Positions 1 to 8,141 of a DNA stretch of 43,654 nucleotides are shown piece after piece. The stretch lies in contig VHBQ01000022.1 in the NCBI GenBank assembly GCA_016871855.1, positions 1 to 43,654 on the forward strand. Reading direction: 5' to 3'. Under the pieces are notes generated by a model. The model worked only from the letters and a program-made list of their open reading frames with translations, did no database searches and had not been told where the DNA came from. The stretch's first letter is position 1, and each line of letters begins with the position of its first letter. Position numbers and translations under genes: made by a program. Source of the DNA: Gemmatimonadota bacterium. Lineage in GTDB: Bacteria; Gemmatimonadota; Gemmatimonadetes; Gemmatimonadales; Gemmatimonadaceae.

Positions 1-1839
1 ATCATCACGAACCACCACTGCGTGCGCGGCAACGTGAACGCCCTGAGCAAGCCGGGCGAGCACCTGCTCGACTCGGGCTTCGTGGCCGCGACGCCCGCAG
101 ACGAGCGGCGCATGCCCGGGATGGTGGCGGATCAGCTGCTGGCCGCGCTCGACATCACCGACGAGGTGAACCGCGCGGGGGATGCCGCCGCCGAGGGAGC
201 CGCACGTGAGGCGGCCCGGCGCACGGCGATCGCCGCGGCGCAGTCGCGGCTCAAAGCGCAGCACGCGTCGCCCGGCGACTCGGTGTGGGTGCAGGTCGTG
301 CCGCTGTACAACGGCGCGCGATCATCTGCGTACGTGTTCCGCCGTTACACCGACATTCGCCTTGTCGTCGCCGCCGAACTCGGCGTCGCCAATCTCGGCG
401 GCGACTGGGACAACTTCACCTTCCCACGGTACGCGCTGGATTTTGCGATTCTGCGCGCGTATGGCGCCGATGGAAAGCCAGTCAAGAGCCCGGCGTACTT
501 CGCGTGGGGCGGTGTGAACGGCGCGAAGGAGAACGACGTCGTGTTCGTGATCGGCAACCCGGGCGCCACCCGCCGGCTGACGACCATTAGCCAGCTGGAG
601 TACCAGCGTGACGTTGCCCTGCCGGTCACGGAACGGTTCTTGTCGTCGCACCTGGCAGCGCTCAAGGCGTTCCGCGACGCGAGCAAGGATGATCGCGAAC
701 GCGCCGACGCGATGGTCGCGATGCTGGGCCTGTCGAACCGGTGGAAGCCGATTCCCGGCCGGCTTGAGGGACTCCGCGACGCGAGCATCATGAACCGCCG
801 CGCGGCCATCGAGCAGGAGCTGGCGCAGGCCATCCAGCAGAAGCCGGAGCTGAAGGCGAAGTACGGCAAAGTGATCGACCGGATGGCCGAACTGCAGCGC
901 CAGCGTCTGCGGTCGCGCACCACGCTGGCCGCGTTCTCGCAGATCGTGAGTCCGGCAGCCAGCAGTGCCACGCTGCAGCTGGCATACTGGGCCTGGCGCG
1001 TGCAGCGCGGCCCAGCGGATTCGGTGGCGCTGTTCCGCCAGCGGCTGGAGCGCGTGCGCACGCAACCGCGGGAACTCGAGCGACGTTACCTGGCGATCTC
1101 GCTCGACGACATCGCCTCGGCGTACGGTGCCGGGCACGCGTTCACCCAAGCGGCCCTCAAGGGCCAGGCGGCGCAGGCGGCGGCGGACGCGCTGTTGGCC
1201 GCCACGGCGCTGACGACGGCGGACGGCGTACGGCGGGCCGCGGCCGGCGAGCTCGCCAACGATCCGGCGATGCAGATGATCAACACGGTGATGCCAACGG
1301 TCCTCGGATTCGAGGCGGAGCAGGCGCGCCTCGACGCCGAAGAGGCCGTGCTGTCCGCGCAGATCGGGCGGGCACGCTTCGAGCTGTACGGCCCGAGCAT
1401 TCCACCGGACGGGTCATCGTCGCCGCGCATCGCGGATGGCGTCGTGAAGGGGTATGAATACAACGGCACGCTCGCCGCGCCGTTCACGACCTTCTACGGC
1501 GTGTACGACCGCAACCGCAGCCACGGTCTGGGAAGCGACTGGAACCTGCCGCATCGCTGGCGCGTGCCGCCGAACGGACTGGATCTCGGCACGCCGCTGA
1601 ACTTCGTCTCCACGGCGGACAGCTACGGCGGCAACTCCGGCTCGCCGGCGGTGACGAAGGACCTGCGCATCGTCGGGCTCAACTTCGACCGGAACATCAA
1701 TGCGCTGGTGCGCGACTACATCTACCTGCCCGAGCGCGGTCGCAACGTGATGGTGGACGTGCGCGCCATTCAGGAGTCGCTGGCGTATGTGTACCGCGCG
1801 CACCGCGTCGTGCGAGAGCTAACGACGGGACGAATGTAG
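1..1839 (+). CDS. S46 family dipeptidyl-peptidase (DPP7/DPP11-like), 5' end outside window
   Basis: Exported serine exopeptidase of family S46, which releases dipeptides from peptide N-termini in the periplasm. The frame is open from base 1, so the start and signal peptide lie upstream; 612 codons remain of a family usually about 700 residues long. The first visible residues include NHHC (bases 10-21), the motif holding the catalytic His. GDWDNFTFPR followed by DFAILR carries the catalytic Asp, and GGNSGSP carries the nucleophile Ser (codon 1636-1638). Shortly after the Ser the sequence reads NFDRN. An Arg here is the residue associated with acidic-P1 preference in DPP11, where DPP7 has Gly, so DPP11-like specificity is inferred. 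The next gene follows after 26 bp on the same strand. Confidence 0.93.
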   Translation: MITNHHCVRGNVNALSKPGEHLLDSGFVAATPADERRMPGMVADQLLAALDITDEVNRAGDAAAEGAAREAARRTAIAAAQSRLKAQHASPGDSVWVQVVPLYNGARSSAYVFRRYTDIRLVVAAELGVANLGGDWDNFTFPRYALDFAILRAYGADGKPVKSPAYFAWGGVNGAKENDVVFVIGNPGATRRLTTISQLEYQRDVALPVTERFLSSHLAALKAFRDASKDDRERADAMVAMLGLSNRWKPIPGRLEGLRDASIMNRRAAIEQELAQAIQQKPELKAKYGKVIDRMAELQRQRLRSRTTLAAFSQIVSPAASSATLQLAYWAWRVQRGPADSVALFRQRLERVRTQPRELERRYLAISLDDIASAYGAGHAFTQAALKGQAAQAAADALLAATALTTADGVRRAAAGELANDPAMQMINTVMPTVLGFEAEQARLDAEEAVLSAQIGRARFELYGPSIPPDGSSSPRIADGVVKGYEYNGTLAAPFTTFYGVYDRNRSHGLGSDWNLPHRWRVPPNGLDLGTPLNFVSTADSYGGNSGSPAVTKDLRIVGLNFDRNINALVRDYIYLPERGRNVMVDVRAIQESLAYVYRAHRVVRELTTGRM

Positions 1840-1865
1840 GGACGACGAGCATCCGGGAGGGTCAG

Positions 1866-2408
1866 ATGCCGGGGCATCTCAGTCGATGGAGTCTGGTGCT
1901 CCTGTTTGCCGCCGGCCTCGCGAGGCCGGCGGTGGCGCAGGAGCGGAGCGCGCCGCCCACGCGCGAGCAGCTGCTGGTCGCTGCGCGCGAGATCATGAAT
2001 GCGGCGCGCTATTGCACGATGGTGACCAACGGCGCCGACACGCAGCCACAGGCGCGCATCATCGATGCGTTCAGCCCGGACGCGCAGTTTATGGTCTGGA
2101 TTGCCACGAACCGGGTGACGCGGAAAGTGGCCGAGCTCAAGGCGAACCCGCGCGTCACGCTGCTCTACTACCATGCGCCGACGTTCGAGTACGTGACGCT
2201 GCAGGGCACGGCCACCTTCTCTGACGCGCCCGCCGAGAAGGCCGCGCACTGGAAGCCGGAGTGGGCGAAGCTGTACAAGGATGAATACCGCGGCCCGGAC
2301 TACCTGCTGATCAAGATCGTTCCGTCGCGTCTTGAGATCGTCAGCGTCGCCCGCGGCATCGACAATGACGCCGTGACGTGGCGGCCCACGACGGTTAGCC
2401 TGCCGTAG
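1866..2408 (+). CDS. Exported pyridoxamine 5'-phosphate oxidase-like (FMN-binding split barrel) protein
   Basis: 180-residue protein with a signal peptide (about residues 1-25, ending AVAQ) followed by a split-barrel domain of the pyridoxamine 5'-phosphate oxidase/general stress protein type. Visible family features are the pattern of varied termini, the segment MVTNGADTQPQARII, WIATNRVTRKVAELKANPRVTLLYY (the strand-helix block seen in this fold) and VTLQGTATF. Members bind FMN, F420 or heme; which cofactor applies here cannot be read. The ATG has a good GGGAGG site 5 bp upstream. Export of this fold is unusual, since most relatives are cytoplasmic. The 3' end overlaps the convergent lutC by 14 bp. 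Confidence 0.85.
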   Translation: MPGHLSRWSLVLLFAAGLARPAVAQERSAPPTREQLLVAAREIMNAARYCTMVTNGADTQPQARIIDAFSPDAQFMVWIATNRVTRKVAELKANPRVTLLYYHAPTFEYVTLQGTATFSDAPAEKAAHWKPEWAKLYKDEYRGPDYLLIKIVPSRLEIVSVARGIDNDAVTWRPTTVSLP

Positions 2409-2922
2409 CGGCGTTCTCGTCGGCGTCGAGAATCACGTAGTGTGCGCGCGACCCCTGCGCGCCGAACACGAGCGACTGCTCGATGTCGGCCGTCTTGGAC
2501 GGACCGCTCAGGAACCAGCCGCATCCGGGACCGGCCGGGACGAGTCGCATGGCTTCGTGCATCGTGGGCACGACCGCGTCAGCCGGGACGATCACCACCA
2601 TCCGCTCTTCGCGGACGATGTCGTTGCGCTGCGCGAGATCGGCGGCGTCCACATAGACCGCGGCGTTCTCGGCAACGGCGAACCGGCCGCGCACGATCAT
2701 CGTGTGCGCGCGGTTGGCGCCAAGGAGCGTGTCGAGCAGGGCGTCCACTGACTGCCCAGTGAGGCGCATGGTGCCATGCCCGCCAACCTCAGTGAGCGCG
2801 CGCAGGAACTGCTCACGCAGCGTAGCGAGATCGGCCGACTGCTCGACTTTGGCCTCGGCGGGCGGCGCCGGTGGAACGCGGGCGGCCCGGATGGCAGTCA
2901 GGATGACATCGCGTGCGCTCAT
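2395..2922 (-). CDS. lutC: Lactate utilization protein C (LUD domain)
   Basis: 175-residue LUD-domain protein, third gene of the lutABC set needed for L-lactate oxidation to pyruvate. The C-terminal half shows the LUD pattern: GPGCGWFLSGPSKTADIEQSLVFGAQGSRAHYVIL, corresponding to the family's SGPSxTADIE(Q/G)xxxxGxHGP region. The start is placed at the ATG at 2922, which overlaps the lutB stop as ATGA; the open frame extends further upstream but only inside lutB. Translational coupling with lutB is likely. The gene's end overlaps the convergent gene at 1866-2408 by 14 bp. Confidence 0.93.
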   Translation of the reverse strand: MSARDVILTAIRAARVPPAPPAEAKVEQSADLATLREQFLRALTEVGGHGTMRLTGQSVDALLDTLLGANRAHTMIVRGRFAVAENAAVYVDAADLAQRNDIVREERMVVIVPADAVVPTMHEAMRLVPAGPGCGWFLSGPSKTADIEQSLVFGAQGSRAHYVILDADENAATAG

Positions 2923-4313
2923 TGATGCCGTCCCTCGCGCCGCGCCCAATCGCGGAACGACTCGTCGGCGAGCACGGGCAGCGCTCGACCAGGCCGCGTC
3001 CAGGGGTTGGCCCGTCCGCCGAGCAGGGCCGCGGGCAGCCAACGCTGCAAGCGTCGCGCGATACGGGCGCCCCACTCGAAGCGGTCCAGGCGCGACAGGA
3101 ACCAACCGAGCACCGGAAAGAGCACCCCGTAGCCTCGCGGCGCATGACCAGCCGCTGCAGCGCGCTCGCGCCAGGTGAGCAGTTGCTCGGGGATGTTGAT
3201 TCTCACCGGACAGACATCCGCGCACGACCCGCAGAGCGTGGAGGCAAAGGCGAGTTCGTGGTGCGCGCCGAGGTCTACACCTGGCGCGAGGATGGCGCCG
3301 ATGGGTCCTTGGATGACATGCCCATAGCTGTAGCCGCCGCTGCGCCGGTACACGGGGCAGGTGTTGAGGCAGGCTCCGCAGCGGATGCAGTGCAGGGCGC
3401 TGCGCATCGCTTCGTCCGCAAGCCGCGACGTCCGTCCATTGTTCACGAGCACGACGTGCATCGCGCCCCCCGGCTTGGGCGAGTTCACGTGCGTCGTGTA
3501 GGACGTCACCGGCTGTCCCGTGCCGCTGCGGGCGAGCAGGCGCAGCAGCACACCGAGGTCGTCGCGCGTGGCGACGATCTTCTCGATGCCGGCGCAGGCG
3601 ATGTGGATGGGCGCCGTATGCATGCCGAGGTCGGCGTTGCCTTCGTTGGTGCAGACCACCACGCCGCCGGTCTCGGCGACGAGCACGTTGGCGCCGGTGA
3701 TGCCTGCCCCCGCGGTGAGGAGCGTATCGCGCAGATGCACGCGCGCGGCGGCGGTGAGCCGGTCAGGATCGGATTCGCCGGCCGGGGTGCCAATGGTGCG
3801 GTGGAAGAGCGCCCCGATCTCCTCGCGTTTCCAATGGATGGCCGGCATCACGATGTGCGATGGCGGCTCCTTGGCCAGCTGGACGATGCGCTCGCCAAGG
3901 TCGGTGTCGACGACCTCGATGCCGTGCGCCTCAAGATACGGGTTCAGGCCGCACTCCTCGGTGAGCATCGACTTGCTCTTCGACACGCGCGTCACGTTGG
4001 CCTCGGCGAGGATGCCGAGCACGATGGCGTTGTGTTCGGCGGCGTCGCGCGCCCAGTGCACGCGAACGCCGTTGGCGGTCGCGGTGCGCTCAAACTGCTC
4101 CAGCAATGCGGCGAGCCGGCTCATCGCATGCGCCTTGAGCGCCGCGCCGGCATCGCGCAGCGCCTCCCACTCAGGGAGGGCTGTGGCACGGTCGCGCTTC
4201 TGCCGCACCAGCCACAGCGACTGGTCGTGCCACGCGGCGCGCTCGGCGTCGCCGAGGAAGCCGGCGGCGGCGCGCGCGTGGCCGGTGCGCGGTGACAAGA
4301 ATTCTCGGCTCAC
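2919..4313 (-). CDS. lutB: Lactate utilization iron-sulfur protein LutB
   Basis: 464-residue LutB/YkgF-type protein: an N-terminal LUD domain followed by a ferredoxin-like two-cluster region. The Fe-S ligands are visible as C309-x2-C312-x2-C315-x3-C319-P and C361-x2-C364-x3-C368-P. The LUD part contains the SKSKSMLTEE segment (about 111-120) and ETGGVVVCTNEGNADL (about 214-229), both typical. It should act in the cytoplasm, moving electrons in the LutABC L-lactate oxidation complex. It overlaps lutA by 4 bp (ATGA) at its start and lutC by 4 bp at its end, so the three are one operon transcribed lutA-lutB-lutC. Confidence 0.96.
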   Translation of the reverse strand: MSREFLSPRTGHARAAAGFLGDAERAAWHDQSLWLVRQKRDRATALPEWEALRDAGAALKAHAMSRLAALLEQFERTATANGVRVHWARDAAEHNAIVLGILAEANVTRVSKSKSMLTEECGLNPYLEAHGIEVVDTDLGERIVQLAKEPPSHIVMPAIHWKREEIGALFHRTIGTPAGESDPDRLTAAARVHLRDTLLTAGAGITGANVLVAETGGVVVCTNEGNADLGMHTAPIHIACAGIEKIVATRDDLGVLLRLLARSGTGQPVTSYTTHVNSPKPGGAMHVVLVNNGRTSRLADEAMRSALHCIRCGACLNTCPVYRRSGGYSYGHVIQGPIGAILAPGVDLGAHHELAFASTLCGSCADVCPVRINIPEQLLTWRERAAAAGHAPRGYGVLFPVLGWFLSRLDRFEWGARIARRLQRWLPAALLGGRANPWTRPGRALPVLADESFRDWARREGRHQ

Positions 4314-5050
4314 CGCGTGGCCTCCTCAAGGAGCTCAGCGATGTGCAGCGTGCGCAGTGCGTCGCCTCTGGCGCGGGCAACTGCCTCGAGATGGAGCAGG
4401 CACGATGGATCGCTGCTCACCAAGACGTCGGCATGGTGCCGCGCCACGTCGGCCAGCTTGTCGCGCCCCATCGAGACGGACACGTCCGGTTCGCCGACGG
4501 CGAACGAGCCGCCGAAGCCGCAGCACTCGTCGGGGCGGTCGAGATCGGCGAAGGTGAGGCCCTCGAGTCCGGCGAGCAGCGTGCGCATCGAGCCGTCGAC
4601 GGGTTGGTGCAGCTCGGAGGCTCCGCCGAGTCGAAGGCCGCGTTGGGCATGGCAGCCTAGGTGCATCGCCACACGATGAGGGAACCGGCCGCTGAGCGTC
4701 GGCCGGCCAAGCGGCCCAGCAATGAACTCGCACAACTCGTACGTGACGCGGGCCGCGTGCGCGGACGGGCGGGAATCGAGCAGCGCCGGCAGGTGATGCC
4801 GCACGTAGTGCGTGCAGCTGCCGGACGGCATCACGATCGCGTCGAAGTCGCTGGACGCGCGTGCCCAATTGTCAGCGGCGGCGCGCGCGGCGCGATGCTG
4901 GCCGGCGTTGTACATCGGCTGGCCGCAGCAGGGGGCATCGAACGCGAGCCGCACGTCGCAACCCAGCCGCTCGAGCAGGGCGAGCGCCGCCCGCGCCGCC
5001 TGCGGGCGGAACTGGTCAACGTAGCAAGGCACAGCCAACGCGACGCGCAT
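4310..5050 (-). CDS. lutA: Lactate utilization protein LutA, CCG-domain (Fe-S) oxidoreductase subunit
   Basis: 246-residue protein of the GlpC/HdrB/LutA family with two cysteine-rich CCG domains: CCGQP at residues 41-45 and CCGFGGSF at 176-183, each preceded by further conserved Cys (C9, C79, C133). Such domains bind an Fe-S cluster. It is the first gene of lutABC, which converts L-lactate to pyruvate. The length matches the family (about 240). It is divergent from the SSS transporter, with 186 bp between this start and the first plausible transporter codon. There is no recognisable lactate permease (LctP/LldP) or FadR-type regulator beside it. Confidence 0.95.
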   Translation of the reverse strand: MRVALAVPCYVDQFRPQAARAALALLERLGCDVRLAFDAPCCGQPMYNAGQHRAARAAADNWARASSDFDAIVMPSGSCTHYVRHHLPALLDSRPSAHAARVTYELCEFIAGPLGRPTLSGRFPHRVAMHLGCHAQRGLRLGGASELHQPVDGSMRTLLAGLEGLTFADLDRPDECCGFGGSFAVGEPDVSVSMGRDKLADVARHHADVLVSSDPSCLLHLEAVARARGDALRTLHIAELLEEATR

Positions 5051-5121
5051 ACGCGGAGGATAAGGTAGCGCCGGCGGCCGCGCGCCGCCGCGAGCGGAGG
5101 CGCCGCGCCCGCGTGCATTTC

Positions 5122-5153
5122 TTGACGCTGTCGACCCCCGGCACGACTATAGT
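5122..5153 (+). promoter_or_regulatory. Possible promoter of the SSS transporter locus
   Basis: In the gap between lutA and the transporter there is TTGACG (5122-5127) and TATAGT (5148-5153), reading toward the transporter. Both hexamers resemble sigma-70 boxes, but the spacer is 20 bp, longer than the usual 16-18, so the assignment is weak. Confidence 0.3.
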
Positions 5154-5236
5154 GCCTGTCCGGTTCGTGGGGCGGCGCGACGGCGCCGTCAGTCCGGGCT
5201 CATCGCCACCGCGCGTGGCCTGCCGGGAGCGTTCCC

Positions 5237-5305
5237 ATTCCAATCACACAGAGCATCCAACTCAGCACCGTCGACTGGCTGATTCTCCTCATCTACTTCG
5301 CCACG
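5237..5305 (+). other. Probable N-terminal extension of the SSS transporter with non-canonical start
   Basis: The transporter frame is open upstream of its first canonical start (GTG 5306) and encodes a hydrophobic stretch, STVDWLILLIYFATVIG, that looks like SSS transmembrane segment 1. No in-frame ATG, GTG or TTG precedes it as far back as about 5160. An ATT codon at 5237 sits 7 bp after GGGAG (5225-5229), a well-placed ribosome binding site. Either initiation occurs at ATT/ATC or an upstream base is missing. Confidence 0.5.
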
Positions 5306-6979
5306 GTGATCGGGATCGGCGCGGCGCTGAAGCGCGGCATGAAGAGCTCGAACGACTTCTTCATGTCGGGACGCAACATCCCGGCGTGGATTGCCGGCCT
5401 CGCCTTTCTGAGCGCCAACCTCGGTGCGCAGGAAGTGATGGGCATGGCGGCCTCGGGGGCGAAGTACGGGATGATGACGTCGCATTTCTACTGGGTTGGC
5501 GCCGTCCCGGCGATGGTCTTCGTGGGCGTCTTCATGATGCCGTTCTACTACGGCTCCAAGGCGCGCAGCGTCCCCGAGTACCTGAAGCTGCGCTACGACG
5601 AGAAGACGCGGACGTTTAACGCCTTCAGCTTCGCGGCGATGACCGTGTTCTCGAGCGGCATCTCGATGTACGCGATGGCGAAGATCCTGAACCTGCTGCT
5701 CGGCTGGAACTTCGACGTCGCGCTGTGGGCCAGCGCGGCGATCGTGCTCGCCTACATCTTCCTGGGCGGACTCACCTCGGCGATCTACAACGAGGTGATG
5801 CAGTTCTTCCTGATCGTGCTCGGCTTTGCGCCGCTTGTCTTCCTCGGACTGCGCGATGCGGGCGGATGGTCGGGGCTGGTCGCCCGGCTCGATCTCGTCG
5901 CCACGTCGAACCAGAACGTGGCCGGCCAGCCGTTTGAGGCCGGGGCGTGGGTGAGCGCGTGGAGCCATATGGGCTCGTCGGGGGGCAATCCGATGGGCGT
6001 TGAGTGGTTCGGGATGGCCATGGGACTCGGCTTCGTGCTGTCGTTCGGCTACTGGTGCACCGACTTCCTGGTCGTGCAGCGGGCGATGGTGGCGGAGAAC
6101 GAGCAGGCGGCGCGCCGCGTGCCGTTGATTGCCGCCGTGCCGAAGATGCTCTTCCCGTTCCTCGTGATCCTGCCGGGGATGATCGCCATCGCGCTGACCT
6201 ATCAGGCCGGCCAGACGGGGTTCTCGTTGCCGGTGAAGGGGAACGCGTACGACTACGACATGACCATCCCGTTGATGCTCAAGCACTATTTCCCGTCGGG
6301 ACTGCTTGGCTTGGGGCTCACGGCGTTGATGGCGTCGTTCATGAGCGGGATGGCGGGAAACGTCACGGCGTTCAACACGGTCTGGACGTACGACATCTAC
6401 CAGAGCCACATCGCGCCGAACAAGAGCGACGGGCACTACCTGTGGATGGGGCGGATGGCGACGGTGTTCGGCATCGTGCTGTCCATCATGACGGCGTACA
6501 TGGCGCAGCACTTCAACAACATCATGGACATGCTGCAGCTCGTGTTCGCGTTTGTGAACGCGCCGCTGTTTGCGACGTTCCTGCTGGGGATGTTCTGGAG
6601 GCGCACCACCGGACACGGCGCGTTCTACGGCCTGCTGTCTGGTACCGCGGCGGCGGCACTGCACCACGGGTTCACGGTGCCGGTGGGAGCCGAGAGCCTG
6701 TTCAAGGGCGGGTGGATCGGCCCGATCCTGCACACGTATCCCAGCGAGATGGCGCAGAACTTCTGGACGGCCATCTGGTCGTGGACGACGTGCTTCACGG
6801 TGACGATCCTCATCAGCCTGCTGACGAAGCGGCTGAAGAGCGACGAGGAACTCCGCGGGCTCGTCTACTCGCTGACCGAGCGGCACTCCGAGGGGCACCT
6901 GCCCTGGTACCAGCGGCCCATCTACCTCGGCGCGCTCATCCTGCTGGGCGTGACCGTCCTCAACCTTGCCTTCCTCTGA
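5306..6979 (+). CDS. Sodium:solute symporter (SSS family, SglT-like)
   Basis: At least 557 residues, multi-spanning inner membrane protein of the solute:sodium symporter family (LeuT-type inverted repeat fold). Recognisable elements are the N-terminal FFMSGRNIPAW, the family signature region GYWCTDFLVVQRAMVAENEQAARR (about residues 245-270), and long hydrophobic segments throughout. The SSS members it most resembles are sugar transporters, and the following isomerase-like and galactosidase genes support sugar uptake, though substrate is an inference. GTG 5306 is the first canonical start but would lose TM1; see the entry at 5237. A 66-residue membrane protein begins 9 bp downstream. Confidence 0.92.
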   Translation: MIGIGAALKRGMKSSNDFFMSGRNIPAWIAGLAFLSANLGAQEVMGMAASGAKYGMMTSHFYWVGAVPAMVFVGVFMMPFYYGSKARSVPEYLKLRYDEKTRTFNAFSFAAMTVFSSGISMYAMAKILNLLLGWNFDVALWASAAIVLAYIFLGGLTSAIYNEVMQFFLIVLGFAPLVFLGLRDAGGWSGLVARLDLVATSNQNVAGQPFEAGAWVSAWSHMGSSGGNPMGVEWFGMAMGLGFVLSFGYWCTDFLVVQRAMVAENEQAARRVPLIAAVPKMLFPFLVILPGMIAIALTYQAGQTGFSLPVKGNAYDYDMTIPLMLKHYFPSGLLGLGLTALMASFMSGMAGNVTAFNTVWTYDIYQSHIAPNKSDGHYLWMGRMATVFGIVLSIMTAYMAQHFNNIMDMLQLVFAFVNAPLFATFLLGMFWRRTTGHGAFYGLLSGTAAAALHHGFTVPVGAESLFKGGWIGPILHTYPSEMAQNFWTAIWSWTTCFTVTILISLLTKRLKSDEELRGLVYSLTERHSEGHLPWYQRPIYLGALILLGVTVLNLAFL

Positions 6980-6988
6980 GGCGCCGCC

Positions 6989-7189
6989 ATGAAATTCGAC
7001 TTGCGGCTTCCGATTGGCTTCCTGTTCTCGATCTTCGGCGGGATCCTGGCGATCTACGGCGTGCTCACGCCGCCGGAAACGTACACGCAGTCGCTCGGCA
7101 TCAACGTGAACCTCTACTGGGGAGTGGTGCTGTGTGCGTTTGGGGGGGTGATGCTGGGGTTTGCTGTGCGAGGGAGGAGGGAGGGGTAG
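6989..7189 (+). CDS. Small two-TM membrane protein coupled to the SSS transporter
   Basis: 66-residue protein with two hydrophobic segments, about residues 9-26 (PIGFLFSIFGGILAIYGV) and 41-60 (NLYWGVVLCAFGGVMLGFAV), and a short basic C-terminal tail (RGRREG). I do not recognise a named family. Its position 9 bp after the symporter stop suggests co-translation and possibly an accessory subunit or stabiliser of the transporter. No strong Shine-Dalgarno is seen, in keeping with coupling to the upstream gene. The last codons enter a G-rich tract that runs on into the tandem repeat. Confidence 0.75.
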   Translation: MKFDLRLPIGFLFSIFGGILAIYGVLTPPETYTQSLGINVNLYWGVVLCAFGGVMLGFAVRGRREG

Positions 7190-7263
7190 GTGCAGGGGAA
7201 GGGAGCAGAGTGGGGTGCAGGGGAACGGGGCAGAGTGGGGTGCAGGGGAACGGGGCACAGTGA
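7189..7263 (+). repeat. Three tandem 25-bp G-rich units with G-quadruplex potential
   Basis: Three consecutive 25-bp units (7189-7213, 7214-7238, 7239-7263) share the core GGTGCAGGGGAACGGGGCAG; the first and third differ from the second at a few bases, and a degenerate fourth unit follows. The G4 runs at 7212-7215, 7220-7223, 7227-7230, 7237-7240, 7245-7248 and 7252-7255 have loops of 4, 3, 6, 4 and 3 bases, which fits a G-quadruplex on the coding strand. It lies between two same-strand genes, ending 21 bp before the next start. Confidence 0.9.
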
Positions 7264-7284
7264 AGTGCAGAGCAAGGGGGAGGC

Positions 7285-8124
7285 GTGAGGCGCAGAGAAT
7301 TCGTTCAGGCCGCGGCCGTCGCCGCTACGGGGTGCTCGCTCCCCGCGCCCTTCGCGCGCAGCGGGCGCGCGGTGCGGCGCATCAGCCTCGAGCTCTACTC
7401 CGTCCGTAACGAGATGCGGAAGGATCCTGAGGCGACGCTCGCCGCGGTGCGGGCGATGGGGTACGAGGACGTCGAGTTGCTCTGGTCGTTCGGGAACTTC
7501 GGGCGCACGAACGAGCAGGTGAAGACGGCGCTCAAGAACACGGGTCTCAAGGCGTCATCGGCGCACATCGCACCAGAGATCCTGACGAAGGACTGGCAGA
7601 AAAGCGTGGACGCGGCGGCGTATCTTGGGCAGGAGTACCTTTTCGCGCCGAGCCTCCCCGCGGAAACCAACAGGTCGCTCGACAGCTGGAAGAAGTGGGC
7701 GGACATCTTCAACGCAGCCGGCGCGGTGGCGCGCAAAGCCGGGGTCTGGGTGGGATTTCACAACGAACCCAACCACCAGAAGCTCCTTGATGGTGTGGTC
7801 CCGCTCGAGCTGTTCATCGAACGCACCGATCCGACTGCCGTGCGACTCCAGCTGGACGCGGGCAACATGCGGATGGGCGGGGCCGATCCCGCCGCGTACG
7901 TGCGCAAGTATCACGACCGCTTCTGGTCGTTCCACGTGAAGGACGTGGTGGCGGACAATACCAAGGACACAGACCTGGGGACGGGCACGGTGGACTTCCG
8001 CGCGCTGTTCGGTCTCGTGCGCGACGTGGACGAGAAGCTCTTCGTGGTGGAGCAGGAAGGGTCGTCCGCGCCGCTGGAGAGCGCCAAGCGGAACTTGCAG
8101 TTCATGCGGACGCTGCGCGTCTAG
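7285..8124 (+). CDS. Exported sugar phosphate isomerase/epimerase-like TIM-barrel protein
   Basis: 279-residue protein of the xylose isomerase-like TIM barrel superfamily (AP endonuclease family 2 fold). Visible features: RRISLELYSVRNEMRKDPEATLAAVRAMGYEDVEL near the N-terminus, HNEP (metal-ligand region) in the middle, LQLDAGNMRMGGADP, and FWSFHVKDV. The N-terminus RRREFVQAAAVAATG resembles a twin-arginine signal, pointing to export in folded, metal-loaded form. GTG 7285 is chosen because it is preceded by GGGGGAGG and gives the complete signal; no ATG fits. It probably acts on a sugar or polyol with the neighbouring transporter and galactosidase, but the substrate is unknown. Confidence 0.85.
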   Translation: MRRREFVQAAAVAATGCSLPAPFARSGRAVRRISLELYSVRNEMRKDPEATLAAVRAMGYEDVELLWSFGNFGRTNEQVKTALKNTGLKASSAHIAPEILTKDWQKSVDAAAYLGQEYLFAPSLPAETNRSLDSWKKWADIFNAAGAVARKAGVWVGFHNEPNHQKLLDGVVPLELFIERTDPTAVRLQLDAGNMRMGGADPAAYVRKYHDRFWSFHVKDVVADNTKDTDLGTGTVDFRALFGLVRDVDEKLFVVEQEGSSAPLESAKRNLQFMRTLRV

Positions 8125-8141
8125 CCCTCGGAGGACAGGCC

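Noticed and set aside
2913-4295. Plus-strand open frame of 460 codons opposite lutB
   Set aside because: Shadow of lutB, whose Fe-S motifs are unmistakable.
5189-7258. Long minus-strand open frame (689 codons) opposite the SSS transporter
   Set aside because: It is the antisense shadow of a clear SSS symporter; its composition is Arg/His-rich with no domain, typical for reverse frames in GC-rich DNA.
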